In this document: positions 48,218-57,801 of the stretch, in pieces | Numbering within the stretch: the first letter of the stretch is position 1 | Layout: every line of letters starts with the position of its first letter | Assembly (NCBI RefSeq): GCF_000243235.1 | Contig: NZ_JH594606.1 | Coordinates: 887,752-951,751 of the forward strand | Direction: 5' to 3' | DNA: 64,000 nucleotides | Source: Gillisia limnaea DSM 15749 | GTDB taxonomy: Bacteria; Bacteroidota; Bacteroidia; Flavobacteriales; Flavobacteriaceae | Made by a program: the position numbers and the translations under genes | Notes under the pieces: generated by a model | Told to the model about the DNA's origin: nothing | Databases searched by the model: none | What the model saw: only the letters and a program-made list of their open reading frames with translations

Positions 48218-51200
48218 ATGCTTCACAGAATTTTGATGACATTACTTCTCGTAATCTCTTCCGCCTCCCTGCTTGCACAGGAAACTACTACGCCAACAGA
48301 CAGTTTAAAAAAAGATAAAAAGTGGGATGTTTCCAATCCGTACACCGCCGACTGGAAAATAAACGAAGTTCCCTTAAATACCGATGAAGGAACCTGGATG
48401 AACCTGGATGTGAGTCCCGATGGAAAAACAATCGCCTTTGACCTTTTAGGCGATATTTACACGATGCCGGTTTCCGGGGGCAAGGCTACTGCTATTAGAA
48501 GCGGAATGCCTTATGAAGTCCAGCCGAGGTTTAGCCCGGACGGCTCAAAGATCTCCTTTACCAGCGATACCGGTGGCGGGGATAACATCTGGGTGATGAA
48601 TCCTGATGGCAGCGATGCAAAACAAATCACAAAAGAAGATTTTCGATTGTTGAACAATGCAGTTTGGACTGCCGATGGAAATTCCATCATCGCCCGGAAG
48701 CACTTTACATCCGGCCGCTCCTTGGGTGCCGGGGAAATGTGGCAATATCATCTTGCCGGGACTGCAGGGATCCAGCTTACAGAACGCAAAAACGATCAGC
48801 AGGATGTGAATGAACCTTCAATTTCGCCTGATGGAAAATACCTGTATTATAGTGAGGACATGTATCCAGGGGGTGATTTTCAGTATAACAAAGATCCTAA
48901 CAAACAGATCTACGTGATTAAACGTTACGATTTTGAAACCGGCGAAACCATCACAATTAGTGGTGGACCGGGCGGAGCGGCAAGGCCGCAGATCTCCAGG
49001 GATGGTAAAATGCTGGCATTTATAAAAAGGGTGCGTACCAAAACAGTGCTGTACATTCACGACCTCTCAACCGGGGAAGAATGGCCGGTGTATGACAAGC
49101 TAAGCAAAGACCAACAGGAAGCCTGGGCGATCTTTGGTGTGTATCCCGGGTTTTCCTGGATGCCCGGAAATAAGGAACTCATCATATGGAGTGAGGGAAA
49201 GATCAAAAAGATCGATCTTGAAAACCTTGAAGTACAAGAAATTCCTTTTAGCGTTAGCAATTCCATCAAAATTGCAGAAGCACATCATGCCGCGCAAAAG
49301 GTGTTTTCTGAAACCTTTAATCCTAAAGTAATTCGGCACGCAGTAACTTCTCCTGATGGAAAAACACTTGTTTTTCACGCGATTGGTTATTTGTGGAAAA
49401 AGAACCTTCCCAATGGAAAACCTCAGCGACTTACCAAAGGAACCGATTTTGAATATGAACCTGCTTTTTCTTCAAACGGAAAAGAGATCGTTTATGTAAC
49501 CTGGGATGATAAAAATAAAGGAAGCATCATGAAAACAGGGATTTCCGGTGGAAATCCTACAGATCTTATTTCCGAAAAAGGGATTTACAGAAGTCCTTCC
49601 TTCTCGAAAAACGGAAAGTGGATCGTATTTACCAAAGAATCCGGAAACGGGGATCTTGGCCAGACATTTACCAAAGAACCGGGAATTTACACGATGAATT
49701 CAGATGGGAAAGAGCTTCGGAAAATTGACAAACAAGGAGATTTCCCGGTTTTTAATAAGGATGATTCAAGGATAATCTTTCAAACCGGAGGAACATTTTT
49801 TGGAAGCCTTACCAAGAGCTTAAAAAGTATCGATTTAAGTGGGAATGATGAACGCACCCATTTCAACTCGAAATATGCGAATAGAATGGTGCCAAGTCCG
49901 GATAATAAATGGATCGTTTTCACCAATTTGCACAAGGCGTACGTGGCCCCTTTTGTAACAACCGGAAAACCGGTAGATCTGGATGCTAAAACAAAGACTT
50001 TCCCGGTAACACAGATAGCAAAAGATGCGGGTATGAATTTGCACTGGTCCAACAACAGCAAAAATATTCACTGGACCTTAGGAGAGGAATATTTCACGAA
50101 CGAAGTTGCTAATAGATTTACCTTTCTTGAAAATTCTCCGGATTCTATTCCAGAAATCACAGAAACCGGCCTGAAAATAGGTCTCGAAACCAAAACCGAT
50201 GTTCCTTCAGGATCCATCGCTTTTACAAATGCGAGGATCATTACCATGGATGGCGACAGCGTTGTTGAAAATGGAACTATCCTTATAAAAGAGAATAGGA
50301 TTGCAGCAATAGGAACTTCGGCAGAGGTACAGGTTCCCAGCAGTGCAAAAGTGTATGATGTGGCCGGAAAAACCATTATGCCGGGAATTGTGGATGTGCA
50401 TGCACATATAGGTGCTTTTCGAGAAGGCATTACGCCAAAGAAACACTGGCCTGCTTATGCAAATCTGGCTTTTGGGGTAACCACTGCGCATGATCCTTCG
50501 GCTTTATCGGAAACTATCTTCGGAATTTCAGAAATGATTAAAACCGGAGAAATGGTTGGACCACGTTTATTTTCCACTGGCATTATCATCTATGGAGCTG
50601 AAGGGGATTTTAAGGCGGAGATCAACAGCCTGGAAGATGCGAGATCGGCATTGAGAAGAACAAAAGCCTTTGGTGCGAATTCGGTAAAAAGTTACAATCA
50701 GCCAAGACGGGAGCAGCGCCAGCAGGTAATGCAAGCTGCAAAAGAGTTAAATATGAATGTGGTGCCGGAAGGTGGAAGTACCTTTTTTCATAATATGAGC
50801 ATGATCGTGGACGGACACACCGGAATTGAACATAATATCCCTGTTGCTCCTGTCTACAAAGACATTTATACGCTTTGGGGGAACAGCAAAACCAGCTATA
50901 CTCCTACCCTTATTGTAAATTATGGCGGAATTAACGGAGAATACTATTTCTATGAAAAAAGCAATGTCTGGGAGAATGAGAAACTGCTCAATTTTATGCC
51001 CAGAACTATTGTAGACTCCCGTTCAAGACACCGTACCATGATTCCGGAGGAGGAATATAAACATGGTCCAATTTTGGTTTCTGAAACCGCAAAAGCACTT
51101 TCTGATATCGGCGTAAAAGTCAATCTTGGTGCCCATGGTCAACTTCAGGGCCTTGGTGCTCACTGGGAATTATGGCTGCTTCAAATGGGCGGAATGAGCA

Positions 51201-51532
51201 ATATGGAGGCGCTTCAGGCTGCTACCATAAACGGAGCAGATTACCTTGGAATGGGTGAAGAAATAGGTTCATTAAAAGTGGGAAAATTAGCCGATTTAAT
51301 CGTGCTGGATAAAAATCCACTGGAGAACATCAGGAATTCAGAAAGCATTATTTACACCATGATCAATGGGAGGCTTTATAATTCTAAAACCATGAACGAA
51401 ATAGGAAATCATCCCAAAGAAAGAACAGATTTTTACTGGGAAAACAACAAATTCAATGAAGCTTTCCCATGGCACAACAGCACCCAGAGTTTTACAGCTC
51501 CGGGATGCACCTGCCAGGCAACACATAATTAA
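48218..51532 (+). CDS. Exported amidohydrolase with N-terminal TolB/Tricorn-like beta-propeller
   Basis: The 1104-residue protein carries a signal peptide (ILMTLLLVISSASLLAQ). Residues about 50-640 contain many PD40/TolB blades (VSPDGKTIAFDLLGDIY, FSPDGSKISFTSDTGG, ISPDGKYLYYSED, ISRDGKMLAFIKR, SSNGKEIVYVTWDD). Residues about 665-1090 form an amidohydrolase barrel with the metal-binding HxH in MPGIVDVHAHIGAF (near 727), later metal residues in GHTGIEHNI, NLGAHGQLQG, and the end LKVGKLADLIVLDKNPL. It probably hydrolyses a peptide, ring or amide in the periplasm. The propeller-amidohydrolase fusion is common in Bacteroidota, substrate unknown. The gene is monocistronic. Confidence 0.88.
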   Translation: MLHRILMTLLLVISSASLLAQETTTPTDSLKKDKKWDVSNPYTADWKINEVPLNTDEGTWMNLDVSPDGKTIAFDLLGDIYTMPVSGGKATAIRSGMPYEVQPRFSPDGSKISFTSDTGGGDNIWVMNPDGSDAKQITKEDFRLLNNAVWTADGNSIIARKHFTSGRSLGAGEMWQYHLAGTAGIQLTERKNDQQDVNEPSISPDGKYLYYSEDMYPGGDFQYNKDPNKQIYVIKRYDFETGETITISGGPGGAARPQISRDGKMLAFIKRVRTKTVLYIHDLSTGEEWPVYDKLSKDQQEAWAIFGVYPGFSWMPGNKELIIWSEGKIKKIDLENLEVQEIPFSVSNSIKIAEAHHAAQKVFSETFNPKVIRHAVTSPDGKTLVFHAIGYLWKKNLPNGKPQRLTKGTDFEYEPAFSSNGKEIVYVTWDDKNKGSIMKTGISGGNPTDLISEKGIYRSPSFSKNGKWIVFTKESGNGDLGQTFTKEPGIYTMNSDGKELRKIDKQGDFPVFNKDDSRIIFQTGGTFFGSLTKSLKSIDLSGNDERTHFNSKYANRMVPSPDNKWIVFTNLHKAYVAPFVTTGKPVDLDAKTKTFPVTQIAKDAGMNLHWSNNSKNIHWTLGEEYFTNEVANRFTFLENSPDSIPEITETGLKIGLETKTDVPSGSIAFTNARIITMDGDSVVENGTILIKENRIAAIGTSAEVQVPSSAKVYDVAGKTIMPGIVDVHAHIGAFREGITPKKHWPAYANLAFGVTTAHDPSALSETIFGISEMIKTGEMVGPRLFSTGIIIYGAEGDFKAEINSLEDARSALRRTKAFGANSVKSYNQPRREQRQQVMQAAKELNMNVVPEGGSTFFHNMSMIVDGHTGIEHNIPVAPVYKDIYTLWGNSKTSYTPTLIVNYGGINGEYYFYEKSNVWENEKLLNFMPRTIVDSRSRHRTMIPEEEYKHGPILVSETAKALSDIGVKVNLGAHGQLQGLGAHWELWLLQMGGMSNMEALQAATINGADYLGMGEEIGSLKVGKLADLIVLDKNPLENIRNSESIIYTMINGRLYNSKTMNEIGNHPKERTDFYWENNKFNEAFPWHNSTQSFTAPGCTCQATHN

Positions 51533-51606
51533 AAAATAGCATTGATGGAAACCCTATTATGTTCTAAAGAATAAACAGGCGGTTTTAATCAATGCTTTTT
51601 AATTTA

Positions 51607-51614
51607 TACCTTTG
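51607..51614 (+). promoter_or_regulatory. Candidate -7 promoter element for the DUF202 gene
   Basis: TACCTTTG matches TAnnTTTG exactly, 20 bases before the ATG, but the -33 position has only a T-rich tract. Confidence 0.35.
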
Positions 51615-51633
51615 AAACTAATTAGTTCCAACA

Positions 51634-51993
51634 ATGATGAGACGCGTAAATCTTAGAAATCCTTTTGGTTCCCAGAGGATAATAGATGAATCCCTTATCC
51701 GGGAACATCTGGCATTGGAACGTACTCGACTTGCAAACGAGCGTACTTTGCTATCCTACACTCAGGCATCTCTTTACTTTTTGCTGGGCGGACTGGCTTT
51801 ATTACAATTAAAGGAATATGCAGATTTGAGGTATATTGGATACCTGGCCCTGATTTTCTCAGGTTTGTTTCTCACAATTGGAATCTGGAGATACCTCTCC
51901 CTTAACCGGAAGATGAAAAAATTGCTACGGCCTGAAAACAACGAGGAAAACAACAAGGAAAATAAAGAAACAACCGGGAAAAAACCAGCGTAG
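51634..51993 (+). CDS. DUF202-family membrane protein (YidH-like)
   Basis: The 119-residue protein contains the DUF202 motif LALERTRLANERTLLSYTQASLYFLLGG (about residues 26-53) and two to three hydrophobic helices (YFLLGGLALLQL, YIGYLALIFSGLFLTIGIW), then a charged, low-complexity tail (NNEENNKENKETTG). The family is an uncharacterised inner-membrane protein. The DUF6122 gene starts 13 bases after its stop, so they may be co-transcribed. Confidence 0.88.
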   Translation: MMRRVNLRNPFGSQRIIDESLIREHLALERTRLANERTLLSYTQASLYFLLGGLALLQLKEYADLRYIGYLALIFSGLFLTIGIWRYLSLNRKMKKLLRPENNEENNKENKETTGKKPA

Positions 51994-52005
51994 AATTTAT
52001 ATACA

Positions 52006-52380
52006 GTGCTCCAAACTATCGTTCATTATTCTCTTCATTTTATAGTAATTGGGGCCATCGCGTACTTTTACGACAAAAAAAACTGGAAACGCAACTGGCT
52101 AATCTTACTTTCAACAATGCTGGTGGACCTGGATCACGTTTTTGCCGATCCTTTATTTGATCCAAACCGCTGCGGAATTGGATATCACCCTTTACATTCT
52201 TATTACGCAATAGGCATCTACCTCCTGGGAGCTATCTTTATAAAAAACAGCATTATCAGGTTGATTTTTATTGGACTGCTTTTCCATATGTTCACCGATT
52301 TTATTGATTGTCTATGGATGTTTTCCAAATGTGAAGGGTGTTATGAAAATTCAGAAATCTTCAGGGTATTGAATAATTGA
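52006..52380 (+). CDS. DUF6122-family membrane protein, intact copy
   Basis: The 124-residue protein starts at GTG (no in-frame ATG nearby). Four hydrophobic stretches surround the conserved block VDLDHVFADPLFDPNRCGIGYHPLHS and a FHMFTDFIDCLWM motif with several His/Asp/Cys. The D-x-DH and GYHPLH motifs suggest a metal-bound site, as in YdjM-like membrane hydrolases, but function is unknown. About 250 bases are repeated almost exactly at 55549-55790. Confidence 0.8.
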   Translation: MLQTIVHYSLHFIVIGAIAYFYDKKNWKRNWLILLSTMLVDLDHVFADPLFDPNRCGIGYHPLHSYYAIGIYLLGAIFIKNSIIRLIFIGLLFHMFTDFIDCLWMFSKCEGCYENSEIFRVLNN

Positions 52381-52477
52381 TTCTGAAGAGATAGTGTGAG
52401 GAAATGCCGAAGTTTAGGGGATTAATGAATTGGAAAATTCAGCAGAAAAAAATTATAAAATTTGTACAAATAAAAAG

Positions 52478-52506
52478 ACCTGTCGGGGGAACCACTCCCA
52501 ACAGGT
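52478..52506 (-). terminator. Terminator of the DUF779/aldehyde dehydrogenase unit
   Basis: ACCTGTCGGG (52478-52487) pairs with CCCAACAGGT (52497-52506, one mismatch) and is followed on the - strand by a T run (TCTTTTT), 22 bases beyond the stop of the DUF779 gene. Confidence 0.7.
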
Positions 52507-52528
52507 TTTTCTTCTAAACAACAAAACT

Positions 52529-52891
52529 TTACGGATTTAAAAAAGCGGCTTCAGCATCAGTGAGCATTCGCGACTGGGTAAGAAACCGTTTTCCAAGGGG
52601 GATCTCCAGAGAGAAACTGGACCCCCTACCGTTGGTGAGGGCAACGGTAAGATGGGTGTGTTTCCAGTATTCAAACTGATCATGGCTCATATAAAAAGGT
52701 ATCCCTGCAATTTCCCCCAGAAGAATATCATTATCATCTATATAAAAATCTTCTTTGGGCAGCAACATAGGGGAAGAGCCGTCACAACAACCTCCGCTTT
52801 GATGGAAGATCAACTCCCCATGCTGTTGCTTTAACTGCTGTACGATCTCCTCAGCTTCCTTTGTTATTTCTACTCTTTTATATTCTTCCAT
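52529..52891 (-). CDS. DUF779 family protein
   Basis: The 120-residue protein has HQSGGCCDGSSPMLLPKEDF, which is diagnostic of DUF779, and continues DILLGEIAGIPFYMS. The family is almost always encoded beside acetaldehyde/aldehyde dehydrogenases, as here (8 bases after the aldehyde dehydrogenase). The CC pair and acid residues may bind a metal. The role is unknown; assisting or regulating aldehyde metabolism is inferred from the constant pairing. Confidence 0.9.
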   Translation of the reverse strand: MEEYKRVEITKEAEEIVQQLKQQHGELIFHQSGGCCDGSSPMLLPKEDFYIDDNDILLGEIAGIPFYMSHDQFEYWKHTHLTVALTNGRGSSFSLEIPLGKRFLTQSRMLTDAEAAFLNP

Positions 52892-52899
52892 CTGGATTT

Positions 52900-54399
52900 C
52901 TAAAAGAACCCTAACTTATTCTTGTCATAAGAAATAAGCATGTTCTTGGTTTGACGGTAATGGTTCAACATCATCAAATGATTTTCTCTTCCAAAACCAG
53001 ATTTTTTATAACCTCCAAAAGGCGCGTGTGCGGGATAATCGTGGTAACAATTTACCCAAACCCGTCCGGCTTTAATGGCGCGTGGCACCTGATAGATTTG
53101 GTGAGCATCCCGGGTCCATACTCCGGCACCCAGGCCGTACATTGTATCGTTAGAAATTTCAATGGCTTCTGCCTCATCCTTAAAGGTGCAAACCGCTACC
53201 ACAGGGCCAAAGATCTCTTCCTGGAATACCCGCATCTTGTTGTGTCCTTTCAACATAGTAGGCTGAATGTAAAATCCATTGGCCAGGTCTCCTTCTAATT
53301 TGGCGGCACCTCCCCCGGTTAAGACCTCAGCACCTTCTTCTTTACCTATTTTAATATAGGAAAGGATCTTTTCTTGCTGATCATTTGAGGCCTGTGCTCC
53401 CATCATCGTATTTTCATCGAAGGGATCTCCCATCTTGATAGCGTTTACCCGCTCGATTACCCGCTTGATAAAAGCATCGTAAATATCTTCCTGGATCAAC
53501 AGCCTGGAGGGCGCTGTGCACACTTCCCCCTGGTTGAACGCAAACAATACCGCACCTTCAATACACTTATCTAAAAATGCATCATCATGATCCATAATAG
53601 AACTAAAGAAAACATTAGGCGATTTTCCTCCCAATTCCATGGTCACAGGATTCAGGTTTTTAGATGCGTATTGCATAATAAGCTGCCCGGTAGTGGTTTC
53701 TCCCGTAAATGCAACTTTATCTACCCGCGGACTGGAGGCAAGCGGTTTTCCTACTTCGGGTCCAAAGCCATGGAGTACGTTGAAAACTCCCGGAGGCAGC
53801 AAATCGGCTATTTTCTCAGCTAAGAAGGTAGCCGATGCCGGAGTTTGTTCTGCCGGTTTCAGGATCACACAGTTCCCCGCAGCCAGAGCGCCGGCAACTT
53901 TCCATGCGAGCATCAACAAAGGAAAATTCCAGGGAATGATCTGGGCAACTACACCCAAAGGTTCCCGGATCACGAGGGATAGGGTATTTTCATTCAATTC
54001 TGTAGCCGAACCTTCTTCAGCCCTTATAGCAGATGCAAAGTACCTAAAATGGTCTATAGCCAAAGGAACATCGGCATTGATAGTCTCGCGTATGGATTTT
54101 CCGTTATCGGCAGTATCCATTTCCGCAAATTCCCTGAGGTTCTCCTGGATCGCATCGGCGATCTTGTGTAAAATTTCAGCTCTTTCAGCCACAGAAGTTT
54201 TTCCCCAGGAATCTTTTGCATCATTGGCTGCGTCTAAAGCCAGTTTTACATCTTTTTCGTTGGATCTCGGATATTGTGCCAGGACTTTATTATCTACTGG
54301 AGAGTGGTTATCAAAATATTGCCCGTCTACGGGAGCTTCGAATTTCCCATTGATAAAATTGTGATACTTTTCTTTAAATGTAGGTTTAGAGTAAATCAT
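52900..54399 (-). CDS. Aldehyde dehydrogenase (acetaldehyde-type, AldB/ExaC-like)
   Basis: The 499-residue NAD(P)-dependent enzyme oxidises aldehydes to acids. The catalytic Cys lies in [14 protein letters not shown], the general-base Glu in [13 protein letters not shown], the cofactor loop in [21 protein letters not shown], and the end reads [25 protein letters not shown]. It is close to acetaldehyde dehydrogenases. It forms an operon with DUF779 and lies divergent from an AraC-type regulator 114 bases upstream that probably controls it. Confidence 0.93.
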   Translation of the reverse strand: MIYSKPTFKEKYHNFINGKFEAPVDGQYFDNHSPVDNKVLAQYPRSNEKDVKLALDAANDAKDSWGKTSVAERAEILHKIADAIQENLREFAEMDTADNGKSIRETINADVPLAIDHFRYFASAIRAEEGSATELNENTLSLVIREPLGVVAQIIPWNFPLLMLAWKVAGALAAGNCVILKPAEQTPASATFLAEKIADLLPPGVFNVLHGFGPEVGKPLASSPRVDKVAFTGETTTGQLIMQYASKNLNPVTMELGGKSPNVFFSSIMDHDDAFLDKCIEGAVLFAFNQGEVCTAPSRLLIQEDIYDAFIKRVIERVNAIKMGDPFDENTMMGAQASNDQQEKILSYIKIGKEEGAEVLTGGGAAKLEGDLANGFYIQPTMLKGHNKMRVFQEEIFGPVVAVCTFKDEAEAIEISNDTMYGLGAGVWTRDAHQIYQVPRAIKAGRVWVNCYHDYPAHAPFGGYKKSGFGRENHLMMLNHYRQTKNMLISYDKNKLGFF

Positions 54400-54513
54400 A
54401 GGAATATTTATTATTTTTTGTGATTCTAAATATCTATATTTAAACTAATTATAATTTGAACATTTCTACTTTATAATATTACATTTCTATCACATTAGTA
54501 AATTGCACCTCGT

Positions 54514-55431
54514 TTGAATGCTAATCTCATAAAATACAGAAGTACCCGAAAGCTGAACAGCTTTGTTGAAAACAGGACCGTTTACAGTGGGGATTATGCC
54601 GAACTCAATGTTTTTGAAACCGGGCAGGTGGCAGAAAAAGTAGCTCTGCAATTTGGCTTCCCCGTTATTGCCAGTATGCTTACGGGAAAAAAGGTCATGC
54701 ATCTTAATGGTAAACCCGCTTTTGATTTTTATCCCGGGGAGTCTGTTGTACTGCCTTCCAATGAAAAAATGATCATCGATTTTCCAATAGCCACAGGGGA
54801 AAGCCCCACCAGCTGCCTTGCTCTGGGAATAGATCCAGATAAGATTAAGGAAACTGTAAACCTATTCAATCACAATACCCGCATTGAATTTGAAAATGAC
54901 GACCATGCCATAGATGAGACCTCCATTCACCTGGACAATAATGAGCAGGTGCAATATGTCCTGGACCGCATCTTCCATACCTTTTTAAGCGACAATAAGG
55001 CTAAGGACGCCTTGCTGGAACTTATGGTAAAGGAATTAATCATACGCCTGCTGCAAACCCGGGCACGAACCATGCTCATAAATAACCCCACTCTTTTTGA
55101 CAATAACCGCATGGCTTACATGGTTAAATATATGCGGGAGCACCTCACCGAAAATATTACCGTTGATAAACTTGCCAGTAAGGCTTGTATGAGTACTTCC
55201 AATTTTTACCGCACCTTTAAAAATACTTTTGGAGAAAGCCCTATTGATTACCTCAACGGACAGCGAATACGAGTAGCCAAGAAACTCATTAGAAACTCTA
55301 CCTCCAATTTTGCAGAGATCGCCTTCAAATCGGGTTTTAACAATACCAGCTATTTCAACCGGCTCTTTAAACGCCTGGAGAAAGTAACTCCCAATGAATT
55401 CAGGAAGAATGAGAAGACCGGGAATTGTTGA
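54514..55431 (+). CDS. AraC-family transcriptional regulator
   Basis: The protein has 305 residues counting from a TTG at 54514; the only ATG nearby (54518) is out of frame, and a TAA lies five codons upstream. The N-terminal half is an AraC_N-type sensor domain (VALQFGFPVIASMLTGKKVMHL). The C-terminal AraC HTH reads DKLASKACMSTSNFYRTFKNTFGESPIDYLNGQRIRVAKKLIRNS with FNNTSYFNRLFKRLEKVTPNEFR. It is oriented away from the aldehyde dehydrogenase gene and most likely activates it in response to an aldehyde or alcohol. Confidence 0.9.
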   Translation: MNANLIKYRSTRKLNSFVENRTVYSGDYAELNVFETGQVAEKVALQFGFPVIASMLTGKKVMHLNGKPAFDFYPGESVVLPSNEKMIIDFPIATGESPTSCLALGIDPDKIKETVNLFNHNTRIEFENDDHAIDETSIHLDNNEQVQYVLDRIFHTFLSDNKAKDALLELMVKELIIRLLQTRARTMLINNPTLFDNNRMAYMVKYMREHLTENITVDKLASKACMSTSNFYRTFKNTFGESPIDYLNGQRIRVAKKLIRNSTSNFAEIAFKSGFNNTSYFNRLFKRLEKVTPNEFRKNEKTGNC

Positions 55432-55439
55432 GTTTTTTG

Positions 55440-55852
55440 GTTGCCTGGTTGTCGAGTTTATGATTTAAGCTGTGACTGAATAAATTTCATTATTTTCTTC
55501 GTTTCATTCATTGCTATTGGTGCACTCTCCCATTGGTATGAGGCAACACTGGAAACGCAACTGGCTAATCTTACTTTCAACAATGCTGGTGGACCTGGAT
55601 CACGTTTTTGCCGATCCTTTATTTGATCCAAACCGCTGCGGAATTGGATATCACCCTTTACATTCGGCAATCCCGATCTTCGTTTATGTCCTGGGAGCTA
55701 TCTTTATAAAAAACAGCATTATCAGGTTGATTTTTATTGGACTGCTTTTCCATATGTTCACCGATTTCATTGATTGTCTATGGATGTTTTCTTACTGTGA
55801 AGAATGTTATACATCTTCAGAAATATATAAATGGCTTAATTTTTCAGATTAA
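55440..55852 (+). pseudogene. DUF6122 second copy with damaged N terminus
   Basis: From 55549 the DNA repeats 52083-52330 almost exactly (RNWLILLSTMLVDLDHVFADP and onward). The stretch before it resembles the first gene only across frames (HYFLRFIHCY in one frame, FIAIGALSHWYEATLE in the next), so one or more indels broke the N-terminal helix. A frame from 55511 is still open for 113 residues and could give a shortened protein with an unrelated start. The C-terminal few residues differ from the intact copy. It may be a gene-conversion product. Confidence 0.7.
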
Positions 55853-55945
55853 AAAAGATTATTCAGTTCAGTTGAAAATCCGACTACTAATCGATGAAAA
55901 TATCAAACTTTTTTCCCAAATATAGATACATGTATCCTAGTAAGT

Positions 55946-56866
55946 TTAATTCCCGGCAGCAGTTTCAGAAAGGGCATTTAGGGCTTCTGTGATTTGTAAC
56001 AAAACAGTTTCATTTCCTGAAATTGAATGACGTTCCTGTAAATATTCCGGGTTATTATAGGATATATTCACCGTTCCATCTGCATCTTCCCAAACCAAGA
56101 TTTTTTGAGGAAGATCCAGACCTGTAGATTGAGAAGATTGCATCAAGGGAGTTCCTAAATTTGGATTTCCAAAGATGATTACTCTCGTTGGTCTTAATTC
56201 CAGGTCAACACTCGCCGCATTTTCACGGTGATCAAGTTCCGCTACAATCTGTAAATTTTCGTTGTCCAGAATGGCATTCCGTAAATTTGAATAGGTCGAT
56301 TCAAAATCCTCATTGCTAATTTTGGTTATAATTCCTTCTTCCGGATCTGCATTGATATTTGCGGCACTTTTTATTCCTGCATTGGTGGCAGCCTTCACCA
56401 AATTTGAAAGCGCATTAGATATTTGACCTAAAGTTGTAACTCCCTGCAATTCATATCTGGATTCCAGGTATTTGGCACTGTTATATACGGCGTAGACCAC
56501 ACCATCTTCATTTTCAAAAAACAAGACCTTTTGCGGTAAATCCAAACCAACAAGTTGATTTTCCTGCATTAACGGAGTACCCAGGACCGGATTTCCAAAA
56601 AACACGGTTCTGGTTGGGTTAAGCACCCGTCCTACTGAAATTGAATTGGCCGTATGATCCACTTCTGCAATTATGCTTATAGCCTCATTTGCATCCAACG
56701 CCGCAATAAAATTGGCGTAGGTGCCTTCGAAATTATTAGCACTGGGAGAATATAAAGTACCTGGAATTTCCAGGACTTCTGCCGGAAGGATCACGTCTCC
56801 GGGTTCATCACCTGCACAGCCCAAAAAGATCCAGAAAAAACTTAGCAACAACACCATCTTATGCAT
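55946..56866 (-). CDS. Lipoprotein with two DUF302 domains
   Basis: I start at MHKMVLLLSFFWIFLGCAGDE (306 residues), which gives a lipoprotein signal with lipobox Cys at residue 17; a longer frame adds 17 residues. Two DUF302 units repeat: the first contains EVDHTANSISVGRVLNPTRTVFFGNPVLGTPLMQ, the second ELDHRENAASVDLELRPTRVIIFGNPNLGTPLMQ, each followed by GLDLPQK. DUF302 proteins bind hydrophobic or metal ligands in other bacteria; the tandem layout suggests duplication. The gene is single, and anchored to a membrane. Confidence 0.88.
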   Translation of the reverse strand: MHKMVLLLSFFWIFLGCAGDEPGDVILPAEVLEIPGTLYSPSANNFEGTYANFIAALDANEAISIIAEVDHTANSISVGRVLNPTRTVFFGNPVLGTPLMQENQLVGLDLPQKVLFFENEDGVVYAVYNSAKYLESRYELQGVTTLGQISNALSNLVKAATNAGIKSAANINADPEEGIITKISNEDFESTYSNLRNAILDNENLQIVAELDHRENAASVDLELRPTRVIIFGNPNLGTPLMQSSQSTGLDLPQKILVWEDADGTVNISYNNPEYLQERHSISGNETVLLQITEALNALSETAAGN

Positions 56867-57090
56867 ATTTATATGATTATAAAACCGAAAGTTAAGGCCT
56901 CCCTTAAAGTTTAGCAATTTTTTAATGAATCTTTAACCGAAGATCAAAAGGATCTGATAATTTTTATTTCTGAAAAATGCGCCAATTCCACTTAATCCCA
57001 AATACTTTTTTTAGGTTAAAACTTGTATCTTTACCCTCGTTGAATTGATTTTCATTTTCTTCAAACTTAACCAGCCGAAAATTCATTAAT

Positions 57091-57705
57091 ATGCATGTAG
57101 CCATTGCGGGAAATATCGGGGCGGGAAAAACCACCCTCACAAAATTATTAGCAAAACATTACAAATGGGAAGCCCAATATGAGGATGTACTGGAGAACCC
57201 GTATTTAGAAGATTTTTATAACAAGATGGAACGCTGGTCTTTCAACCTTCAAATCTATTTTTTGAACAGTAGATTTCGCCAGATCCTGGAAATTCGGGAA
57301 AGCGGAAAGAAGATCATCCAGGACAGGACTATTTATGAAGACGCCCATATTTTCGCTCCTAACCTGCATTCTATGGGTCTTATGCCTAACCGCGATTTTG
57401 AAAATTATAAATCGCTTTTTGATCTCATGGAAAGTGTAGTCGAAGGTCCGGATCTTCTAATTTATTTACGCAGCAGCATCCCAAATCTGGTTTCTCAAAT
57501 CCATAAGCGAGGTCGGGAATATGAAAATTCAATTTCTATAGATTATCTAAGTAGACTCAATGAAAGGTATGAAGCCTGGGTGCATCTTTATGACAAAGGA
57601 AATTTACTTATCATTGATGTTGATAATATAAATTTTGTTGATAATCCGGAACATTTAGGCCAAATAATCACTAGAATTGACGCTGAATTGCACGGATTGT
57701 TCTAG
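57091..57705 (+). CDS. Deoxynucleoside kinase
   Basis: The 204-residue P-loop kinase has MHVAIAGNIGAGKTTLTKLLAK (Walker A GNIGAGKT), YEDVLENPYLEDFY, DRTIYEDAHIFA (the conserved DRS/DRT catalytic Arg region) and LIYLRSSIPNLVSQIHKRGREYE (the lid Arg). It phosphorylates deoxynucleosides, probably purine deoxynucleosides by its closeness to dGK/dAK-type proteins, for DNA salvage. A TATCTTTAC near 57027 resembles a -7 element. It is a monocistronic core gene. Confidence 0.93.
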   Translation: MHVAIAGNIGAGKTTLTKLLAKHYKWEAQYEDVLENPYLEDFYNKMERWSFNLQIYFLNSRFRQILEIRESGKKIIQDRTIYEDAHIFAPNLHSMGLMPNRDFENYKSLFDLMESVVEGPDLLIYLRSSIPNLVSQIHKRGREYENSISIDYLSRLNERYEAWVHLYDKGNLLIIDVDNINFVDNPEHLGQIITRIDAELHGLF

Positions 57706-57801
57706 ACTCCATGTAAAATGAATGCTGCAAAAAACGCCCAAAACATAAGGTTCTGCGGTTTTAATGAAGAATCCTTAATTTAGAGAAATTAACCGGAACT
57801 C

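Noticed and set aside
53639-54364. 241-codon antisense frame inside the aldehyde dehydrogenase gene
   Set aside because: It is a long shadow caused by codon bias; the opposite strand has all dehydrogenase motifs.
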